The translations under genes and the position numbers were made by a program. From Rikenellaceae bacterium (GTDB taxonomy: Bacteria; Bacteroidota; Bacteroidia; Bacteroidales; UBA932): a stretch of DNA of 29,631 bases. The notes beneath the pieces were generated by a model that saw only the letters and a program-made list of their open reading frames with translations, did not search any database and was not told the origin of the DNA. Where the stretch lies: NCBI GenBank assembly GCA_900769735.1, contig CAAGHY010000124.1:1-29631 (forward strand), read 5' to 3'. Within the stretch, counting starts at the first letter, position 1. Each line of letters starts with the position of its first letter. This document shows, in pieces, positions 24,631 through 29,631 of this stretch.

Positions 24631-25560
24631 TTATTGGTTCTCCTGAAGGAATTTCTCAGCATCCATAGCTGCCCTGCAACCGCTGCCTGCAGCTGCAATA
24701 GCCTGTCTGTAAATAGGGTCCTGTACATCTCCTGCAGCAAATACACCAGGGACATTGGTTTTCTGGGTTTTGCCCTCAGTAATGATATAACCCTCCTTGT
24801 TTGTCTCAACAAACTCCTTGAACACCTCTGAGTTAGGGTGATGGCCAATTGCAAGGAAAAATCCGTGGATCTTTATCTCGCTCTCCTCACCTGTCTTGTT
24901 GTTTACAAGAGCTGCACCTGTTACGCCAAAGTCATCACCAAGAATCTCTTTGGTATTGGTATTCCACAAAACCTCAATGTTAGGAGTGTTCAAAACTCTC
25001 TCCTGCATAGCTTTGGAAGCTCTCAACTCGTCTCTTCTCACAATCATATATACCTTGTTGCAAAGACTTGCAAGATATGTAGCCTCCTCACAGGCAGTAT
25101 CACCGCCACCAACTACAGCAACGTCTTTCTTGCGGTAGAAGAAACCGTCACAGGTAGCACAGGCAGAAACACCCTGACCTCTGAATTTCTCCTCAGACGG
25201 CAAACCAAGATATTTTGCAGTAGCACCTGTAGCAATGATCACTGAATCTGCCTCAAGCTGGCTGCTTCCATCAATCTCCAATGTAAACGGTCTTTTTGAG
25301 AAATCAACTTTGGTAACAATACCGAATCTCACCTCTGTACCGAATCTCTGGGCCTGTTTCTTAAGGTCCTCCATCATCTCCGAACCGGTAACGCCCTGTG
25401 GATAGCCAGGGAAGTTGTCAATCTCTGTAGTTGTAGTCAACTGTCCGCCAGGCTGGATTCCCTCATACAATACAGGATTAAGGTTTGCTCTTGACGCATA
25501 AATGGCAGCTGTATACCCCGCAGGGCCGCTACCTATAATAAGACATTTAATTCTTTCCAT
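24631..25560 (-). CDS. trxB: Thioredoxin reductase
   Basis: 309 residues, the length of low-molecular-weight flavin thioredoxin reductases. It passes electrons from NADPH to thioredoxin. The FAD-binding loop GSGPAG is at 10-15, the redox-active CATC is at 134-137 (VSACATCDGFFYRK), the NADPH loop VVGGGDTACEEA begins at about 149, and the C-terminal FAD site is FAAGDVQDPIYRQAI. It leads the trxB-bamD-rpoZ-coaBC-recN-nagB unit, and a -7 element overlaps the stop codon of the gene before it. Confidence 0.96.
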   Translation of the reverse strand: MERIKCLIIGSGPAGYTAAIYASRANLNPVLYEGIQPGGQLTTTTEIDNFPGYPQGVTGSEMMEDLKKQAQRFGTEVRFGIVTKVDFSKRPFTLEIDGSSQLEADSVIIATGATAKYLGLPSEEKFRGQGVSACATCDGFFYRKKDVAVVGGGDTACEEATYLASLCNKVYMIVRRDELRASKAMQERVLNTPNIEVLWNTNTKEILGDDFGVTGAALVNNKTGEESEIKIHGFFLAIGHHPNSEVFKEFVETNKEGYIITEGKTQKTNVPGVFAAGDVQDPIYRQAIAAAGSGCRAAMDAEKFLQENQ

Positions 25561-25582
25561 CTCTATAATATATAATATCTTG

Positions 25583-25590
25583 CAAAGTTA
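25583..25590 (-). promoter_or_regulatory. Candidate -7 element of the trxB unit
   Basis: TAACTTTG on the minus strand matches TAnnTTTG, 23 bases upstream of the trxB ATG, and overlaps the stop codon of the Gate-domain gene. No -33 element is apparent. Confidence 0.42.
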
Positions 25591-26559
25591 AACATTTTTT
25601 TTGAATAGCTTGTCTTTTATGTAATATTCAGCTCTCAACTCCCATACAAGCAAGAAAGATGCCATCCATCGGGAGAAAAGGAGAACATACCAGGTTGCTC
25701 CCATTGCCGTAAGAAGGAGAAGATCCTCCAAGTTGCTGTGTGATATGCATATATGGGTATTCAAAAGATCAATATCCCTTTTGTTCACATTTCCGTTTTC
25801 AACCTCCTCCATCATTACAGCCGCACCATAGGCCAAACCAAGGGTATTTGCAACAATCCAAAGGAACGATGTCCTTGCAGGCAATCCGAATACGGCAAGA
25901 AAATATCTGAGGAATTTGGATATCCATCTTATTACACCATACTCGGCCAGAAGTTTCTGTACAATTGCCAAAGTATAGATAAGGGTTGTCATTTTTATGA
26001 CTACCTCCAATGTTGAACGGAGCCAATCCTTGAAAAGGACCATAAATTCCACATTCCCGGTCTGTCCGCTTCCCAAACTCTGCACAACCTCTCCAGGAAG
26101 GAACCTGTTCAATAAGAAGGCCAGACCAAATGCAGAGATAGTTCTGATAATTATAATCCTCACCGCCGACGTTCCGGTCTTCTTCTGCACAGCAGTTTCT
26201 GTAATCATATTGTGGGCACACAGTACCATTGTACTTAAAATGGTAAGGGCCCTTACATCAAAATCAAATGAAACAGCCACAGAAATTGCAGCATAAACAT
26301 TTACAAAATATCCTGTTACAAAAGGGAGGGCTGCCTCACCGGGCAATCCAAGGGCATTGAAAACAGGTGACAACAGATTTGAGAACCACGGAAGTATATT
26401 GAAATACTTCAGGAACATTATTGCAAAAGATACCCCAACGGTAATTTTAAGGAGCCATATACAGGTTCTGGTAGTGCTTGGCAACACGCTTTTCACACAC
26501 CTGATTATCTTCTCCTTGTGGCTTTCCCTGCTTGAAGGGGAGATAGTTTTTTCTGCCAT
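25588..26559 (-). CDS. Nucleoside-recognition (Gate) domain inner-membrane protein
   Basis: 323 residues with about eight hydrophobic segments, for example LLKITVGVSFAIMFLKYF and IIIIRTISAFGLAFLL, and a hydrophilic N-terminus of about 30 residues. It resembles the Gate-domain family (nucleoside recognition, spore maturation SpmA/B, YjiH-like). The two halves have similar patterns (FVTGYFVNVYAAISVAVSF and SFLWIVANTLGLAYGAAVMM), as in duplicated Gate proteins. Polar motifs inside the membrane region are VLCAHNMITETAVQKKTGTSA and ICISHSNLEDLLLL. The substrate of this branch is not established, and nucleoside transport should not be assumed. It is flanked by its own -7 element and by trxB 27 bases downstream. 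Confidence 0.8.
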   Translation of the reverse strand: MAEKTISPSSRESHKEKIIRCVKSVLPSTTRTCIWLLKITVGVSFAIMFLKYFNILPWFSNLLSPVFNALGLPGEAALPFVTGYFVNVYAAISVAVSFDFDVRALTILSTMVLCAHNMITETAVQKKTGTSAVRIIIIRTISAFGLAFLLNRFLPGEVVQSLGSGQTGNVEFMVLFKDWLRSTLEVVIKMTTLIYTLAIVQKLLAEYGVIRWISKFLRYFLAVFGLPARTSFLWIVANTLGLAYGAAVMMEEVENGNVNKRDIDLLNTHICISHSNLEDLLLLTAMGATWYVLLFSRWMASFLLVWELRAEYYIKDKLFKKNV

Positions 26560-26576
26560 AAAACATTAATTTGCCG

Positions 26577-26584
26577 CAAATTTA
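26577..26584 (-). promoter_or_regulatory. Candidate -7 element of the Gate-domain gene
   Basis: TAAATTTG on the minus strand is an exact TAnnTTTG match 18 bases upstream of the ATG at 26559. It suggests this gene is transcribed separately from the sigma/Dma-like pair upstream, although no terminator is visible after that pair. Confidence 0.42.
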
Positions 26585-26626
26585 CACGTTAATTCCTAAT
26601 GTGTATCATATTTGTGCAAAAAGCTT

Positions 26627-28114
26627 CTAAAAGAGAAATCTCAATCCACCCTGGAATGAAAAGCCTGCGGGTTCCTTTGAATAGATATTCTTTAGAATAT
26701 AGCCGTGGTCCCTGCCTATTTCATCCCCAATTCCAAGATATCTGTACATTCCCGGTTCAATATACAATGCAGTGAAATCACCCACCTTTACCTGAAGGCC
26801 TGCAGTTAAATTCATTGAGTTCAGCACACCAGGCAGCTTCAGTCCCAAATCTTTTCCATCCGGGAGTTCCAATACTCCATATACACACTTCTCCACCAAA
26901 TATCCTCCCGACAGATACACCTGAAACCTCTTCTCCCGCATAAAATTGACTCCCAACTTTACCGGTATACCAAGATAATGGAGCTTCTGCAAGGTGTTTT
27001 CCAATCCACCGGTCTCCATCTCAGACTCCATATACTGATACGATATACCGCTCTCCACATAGAATCCCCTGCCCAACTCCACTGCAAATGAAAGGCCCAG
27101 TTTTACAGGCTCCTTATGTTTGTAACTGTAGTTTTTATAAGTAACTGCACTGTTGAATACAGCAGGGGACTTTCCTCCCAGCCAAGTAACATTCTCAACA
27201 GGCTGTCCGCCCATATTTATAAGGGTTGCAAAGTTTTCCGGAGCAGTATTTCCCGCAGTTCCCCCAAAATCAATATCCGGGTTTGCCGACGGGGTATCAT
27301 CTCCACCCATATTTATATCCGGGAACAGCGCCTGATCCAAGCTCTCCAGATTCTCACCATATTTATCAGCTGCAAAAAGTTCAAGAGGATTTACAAGCTC
27401 CATTCCACCATTACCCAATGCGAAAGCCATCATCTTCTTTCCCATGCCCCTTCTCTTGTCCGCCTCCTCCCACAAATATTCAAGCTCCCTCAAATACTCC
27501 TCCCTCTCAGCTTCCCTGTCCCTTTTCACAACTTCCACTTTCTTCTCCTGCCCTTTATGTTCTCCATCATTCACCTGCACTACCTGAACCGCATTCTTCT
27601 CCTGTCCTAATTGGATTGCACCATTATCCGGTTGTACCTGCTCTGCACTCCTGTACTGACCGGATTTTACCGCCATCCCATTTTCTGCATCCTCCGGCAT
27701 ATCAATTTTTTCCGCAATCCGTACAACCTGCAAAAGAGTCTGCTCCATAATTTCTTCATTTGTCTGAATGGGAGCGTCGGCATCTGCAGCAATACTCGCC
27801 ACCACCGCTTTTTCCTGAAGTACTGTCAATACGGTATCCTGAATTTCCACTTTATGGTGTTCTGCCAGCGATGTCTGTACAGTTGGGACATCCTCTTTTT
27901 CAGGCAGAAACAATACAAGCCCCAACAGCACAACTGCTGCAGCTGCCATTGCCCATACAAGAGATTCAGGGAATTTTCTCCTCTGCACAAAATGTGCAGG
28001 AGAAGGTATATCCCTCTTTATGTCTTCCCAGAAACCATCGGGAAGAGGCTCCGAATGATTCTCAACAGAATCTTTCAGCTTGCCCAGCCATTTGTCTTTG
28101 TCATTTCTTCCCAT
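26627..28114 (-). CDS. Dma-like dual membrane-spanning anti-sigma factor (cytosolic tail, inner-membrane helix, outer-membrane barrel)
   Basis: 495 residues. Residues 1-49 are polar and lack a signal peptide. The segment SEPLPDGFWEDIKRDI resembles the short conserved N-terminal motif of Bacteroidota proteins encoded next to ECF sigma factors. One hydrophobic helix, SLVWAMAAAAVVLLGLVLFL, spans 51-70 with Arg/Lys before it, giving N-in topology. Residues 72 to about 325 form a long low-complexity linker, with a charged helical part at about 195-228 and the repeated short motifs INMGG, IDFGG, INMGG (268-303). From about 326 to the end are alternating hydrophobic strands (LGLSFAVELGRGFYVESGIS, LGIPVKLGVNF, FQVYLSGGYLV), and the protein ends in GLRFLF with the terminal Phe of an outer-membrane beta-signal. 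This matches the Dma family reported to bridge both membranes and restrain a cognate ECF sigma factor. Its first 14 bases overlap the sigma gene. Direct anti-sigma activity is inferred. Confidence 0.75.
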   Translation of the reverse strand: MGRNDKDKWLGKLKDSVENHSEPLPDGFWEDIKRDIPSPAHFVQRRKFPESLVWAMAAAAVVLLGLVLFLPEKEDVPTVQTSLAEHHKVEIQDTVLTVLQEKAVVASIAADADAPIQTNEEIMEQTLLQVVRIAEKIDMPEDAENGMAVKSGQYRSAEQVQPDNGAIQLGQEKNAVQVVQVNDGEHKGQEKKVEVVKRDREAEREEYLRELEYLWEEADKRRGMGKKMMAFALGNGGMELVNPLELFAADKYGENLESLDQALFPDINMGGDDTPSANPDIDFGGTAGNTAPENFATLINMGGQPVENVTWLGGKSPAVFNSAVTYKNYSYKHKEPVKLGLSFAVELGRGFYVESGISYQYMESEMETGGLENTLQKLHYLGIPVKLGVNFMREKRFQVYLSGGYLVEKCVYGVLELPDGKDLGLKLPGVLNSMNLTAGLQVKVGDFTALYIEPGMYRYLGIGDEIGRDHGYILKNIYSKEPAGFSFQGGLRFLF

Positions 28115-28661
28115 TTCCTGTTTTGTTCAAGTAGTCGTTTATTTTCTTTGCTATGGCCGTTCTGGCCCTTAAAAATTGTGAGGATGAGGATTTCTCATTT
28201 ATCCCCAGTATCCTTGCTATCTCCTTGTGCGGCAGATTTTCAAATACATACAAGTTGAAGACTGCCCTGTATCCGGGCGGGAGCTCCTCTATGAACTGTA
28301 TGAGCACCTTTGAAGGAATCCGCTCCATAAGGGTTTCAGACGGCTCCTCCTGAGCCATTTCCGCCGGAAGGTCAACACTCTGCATTCTGGTATTTGCCCT
28401 TATCCTTTCAAGGGCAAGATTTATTGCCAGCCTTGTCAACCACCCTTTAAGGGAACCTTCACCACGGAAAGTGAATTTTCCTATATTGGAATATATTTTA
28501 ATGAATGCATCGTGAAGGAGATCCATTGCTTCCTCCCTGTCTGAGGCATAGCGCAAGCATACGCCATACAGGTGCCCAGAGTACCTTTCATAGAGGATCT
28601 TCTGCGCATCTGCATTCCCTTCTGCACATTTTATTGGGAGCTCCTTCTCCTTCATTTCCAT
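28101..28661 (-). CDS. ECF-type RNA polymerase sigma factor (Das-like)
   Basis: 186 residues, normal for ECF sigma factors. Region 2 is at about 12-85, with LYERYSGHLYGVCLRYASD, then EEAMDLLHDAFIKIY (the -10/core binding helix) and LKGWLTRLAINLALERIR. Region 4 is at about 120-175, with FIEELPPGYRAVFNLYVFEN and the helix-turn-helix PHKEIARILGINEKSSSSQF. There is no region 3 and no extra C-terminal domain. A second ATG two codons downstream is equally plausible. It overlaps the Dma-like gene by 14 bases, the usual sign of a sigma/anti-sigma pair, and shares a quasi-palindromic promoter region with the divergent NigD-like gene. It may therefore regulate itself and that gene. Confidence 0.93.
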   Translation of the reverse strand: MEMKEKELPIKCAEGNADAQKILYERYSGHLYGVCLRYASDREEAMDLLHDAFIKIYSNIGKFTFRGEGSLKGWLTRLAINLALERIRANTRMQSVDLPAEMAQEEPSETLMERIPSKVLIQFIEELPPGYRAVFNLYVFENLPHKEIARILGINEKSSSSQFLRARTAIAKKINDYLNKTGNGKK

Positions 28662-28683
28662 ATTTTCTTGTCTATAAAACGCA

Positions 28684-28691
28684 CAAATGTA
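28684..28691 (-). promoter_or_regulatory. Candidate -7 element of the sigma/Dma-like pair
   Basis: TACATTTG on the minus strand matches TAnnTTTG, 23 bases upstream of the sigma ATG. It is the left end of the quasi-palindrome at 28684-28731. No separate -33 motif is evident; that position is taken by the inverted-repeat core. Confidence 0.45.
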
Positions 28692-28692
28692 A

Positions 28693-28722
28693 AAAATACT
28701 GCGTCCGTTTATGCAGTATTTT
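28693..28722. repeat. Perfect 10-base inverted repeat between divergent promoters
   Basis: AAAATACTGC (28693-28702) and GCAGTATTTT (28713-28722) are exact reverse complements separated by 10 bases. One base outside each arm sits an outward-facing TAnnTTTG element. The position, over both upstream promoter regions, suits a shared operator. As a hairpin it would also be followed by short T/A tracts, so a terminator-like or attenuator role is possible. Confidence 0.65.
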
Positions 28723-28723
28723 C

Positions 28724-28731
28724 TATTTTTG
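28724..28731 (+). promoter_or_regulatory. Candidate -7 element of the NigD-like gene
   Basis: TATTTTTG matches TAnnTTTG, about 54 bases upstream of the NigD-like ATG at 28785, and forms the right end of the 28684-28731 quasi-palindrome. Confidence 0.45.
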
Positions 28732-28784
28732 CACGTTTAATGGATAGAACACAAAAACGAACAAAAAACAAACAACAGGAAATA

Positions 28785-29504
28785 ATGAAAAAATTGACAA
28801 AAATCCTTTTGATTGCCCTAATGGCAATTCCATTCCTGCAGTCTTGTAATGCCAAAGTTGAGCAGGCAGACAAAGCTGCACTGGTTACCGTTCAGAAATC
28901 GTTGGATCCTGCCGGATTCTATGGTATCCTTGATAACGGTGAGAGACTTTACCCTGGCGTAATGAGGGTTACATACACTCCTTCAAAAGATATGCAGCGC
29001 GCCATTGTATATTTCAGCGATCTTGAAGAGCAAAGACCAGGTTATGAGTACAATGCGGATGTATTCAATGTAGCTGAGGTTACAACCCAGCATATCACTC
29101 AGGTAACCACACCTGCCGCTGATACACTTAACAACGGTATCCAGATTACAAACGCCTGGATTGGTGGCGGCTTCCTTAACGTGGAGTTCCAGATTAATGT
29201 GGAGATGTACTATACCACAAACCTTACAGTTGCATTGCAGGATATGATGATTGACAGGGAGGATGAGTTTACTGGTGAGTACTACCCGCTTGAGCTTGGA
29301 TTCAGAGCTTACCCTGCAATTGAGAACGGTGTAGGAAGTACTGTTTCTTCAATGGCTTGCTTCTACCATGGCGACATGCACTCTTTGGAGGCTCTTGGAT
29401 GCAAAGGATATGAGATCAAATACAGAAGCTTGAACTCTTATGTAAATGAGCCTGATATGACAAAGATTATAACTCCTGAGAAAACAGGTTCATTCTCATT
29501 CTAG
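28785..29504 (+). CDS. NigD-like lipoprotein
   Basis: 239 residues from the ATG at 28785, preceded by AGGAAAT. The lipoprotein signal MKKLTKILLIALMAIPFLQSC gives lipidated Cys21. The body is beta-rich in two parts (about 35-110 and 110-235) and resembles the NigD-like family of Bacteroidales, for example ERLYPGVMRVTYTPSKDMQR, ITNAWIGGGFLNVEFQINV and LELGFRAYP. The molecular function of the family is unknown. The first NigD was named from a bacteriocin-associated operon; more recently a NigD protein was linked, as I recall, to the vesiculation regulon of the B. thetaiotaomicron Dma1/Das1 system, which fits the divergent sigma/Dma-like pair here. The longer open frame starting at 28572 overlaps the sigma gene and is rejected. 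A terminator follows the stop. Confidence 0.85.
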   Translation: MKKLTKILLIALMAIPFLQSCNAKVEQADKAALVTVQKSLDPAGFYGILDNGERLYPGVMRVTYTPSKDMQRAIVYFSDLEEQRPGYEYNADVFNVAEVTTQHITQVTTPAADTLNNGIQITNAWIGGGFLNVEFQINVEMYYTTNLTVALQDMMIDREDEFTGEYYPLELGFRAYPAIENGVGSTVSSMACFYHGDMHSLEALGCKGYEIKYRSLNSYVNEPDMTKIITPEKTGSFSF

Positions 29505-29531
29505 GATCTTTTACACCCTGAATTGACAATA

Positions 29532-29564
29532 AAAAGAGGGTGACCCAAAAGGTCACTCTCTTTT
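29532..29564. terminator. Terminator after the NigD-like gene, probably bidirectional
   Basis: GAGGGTGACC (29536-29545) pairs with GGTCACTCTC (29551-29560) over 10 positions with one G-U pair, loop CAAAA. It is followed by TTTTA on the plus strand. An A tract before it (29531-29535) gives a T tract on the minus strand as well, so it can stop transcription from both sides. Confidence 0.87.
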
Positions 29565-29568
29565 ACTT

Positions 29569-29631
29569 TCATATACCCAACCTCCCATCCACAGACAAGG
29601 ATTGAAAAATGGCCTTCGGTATGGCTGGCAA
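29569..29631 (-). CDS. Possible C-terminal end of a convergent gene (partial)
   Basis: A minus-strand frame enters from the right edge and gives 20 residues, LPAIPKAIFQSLSVDGRLGI, before a stop at 29569-29571. The stop lies just before the bidirectional terminator, as expected for a convergent gene. The piece is too short to assign to a family, and a chance open frame of this size is common. Confidence 0.3.
   Translation of the reverse strand: MPAIPKAIFQSLSVDGRLGI

Noticed and set aside
23799..24854. BamD with a 78-residue N-terminal extension
   Set aside because: The extension overlaps trxB and would bury the lipoprotein signal that begins at 24620.
27226..27750. Plus-strand proline-rich open frame of 174 codons
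   Set aside because: Reads the complement of the low-complexity linker of the Dma-like protein; its Pro/Ser/His composition is what that complement produces.
28572..29504. NigD-like protein starting at 28572
   Set aside because: Overlaps the divergent sigma gene and both promoters and would hide the lipoprotein signal that starts at 28785.
1..29631. CRISPR arrays, tRNA or rRNA genes, insertion sequences, riboswitches
   Set aside because: No regularly spaced repeats, no clover-leaf sequences, no transposase or terminal repeats, and no long structured leader noticed. Genes are contiguous housekeeping and envelope genes.

Overview
The window comes from a Bacteroidota chromosome, most likely order Bacteroidales. 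The evidence is a SusC/RagA TonB-dependent transporter, a NigD-like lipoprotein, two-component Skp/OmpH genes behind bamA, the gene order bamD-rpoZ-coaBC-recN, a two-subunit 2-oxoacid:ferredoxin oxidoreductase, and TAnnTTTG (-7) promoter elements upstream of most transcription units. Genes are dense and look intact. I saw no tRNA, rRNA, CRISPR array, insertion sequence or prophage. Most of the window is core genome.

Layout. 1-2485 (-): a SusC-family receptor cut off by the left edge. 2800-7071 (-): a korA-korB-gdhA unit joining succinyl-CoA/2-oxoglutarate ferredoxin chemistry to ammonium assimilation into glutamate, ending in a strong terminator. 7268-12561 (-): the envelope cluster nadK-uppS-bamA-skp-skp, with its own terminator. 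12634-17953 (+): pdxJ, then a promoter driving a Skp-like lipoprotein, a GT4 glycosyltransferase, purC, and a LysM protein with a periplasmic-binding-protein-like domain. 17961-19745 (-): aminopeptidase P. 19825-25560 (-): trxB-bamD-rpoZ-coaBC-recN-nagB, tightly packed and closed by a terminator. 25588-26559 (-): a Gate-domain membrane protein.

The most interesting part is the right end, 26627-29504. An ECF sigma factor overlaps by 14 bases a 495-residue protein with a short cytosolic N-terminus, one inner-membrane helix, a long periplasmic linker and a C-terminal outer-membrane beta-barrel. Divergently transcribed from this pair is a NigD-like lipoprotein. The architecture and neighbourhood match the dual membrane-spanning anti-sigma factors (Dma) and partner sigma factors (Das) described, as I recall, as regulators of outer-membrane vesicle formation in Bacteroides thetaiotaomicron. 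Between the divergent genes is a 48-base quasi-palindrome whose two ends are -7 elements pointing outward and whose core is a perfect 10-base inverted repeat. It is a good candidate for a shared operator or bidirectional promoter.

As a whole the window carries much of the outer-membrane protein assembly machinery (BamA, BamD, three Skp-like chaperones), lipid carrier synthesis (UppS) and a putative trans-envelope sensor, mixed with housekeeping metabolism.
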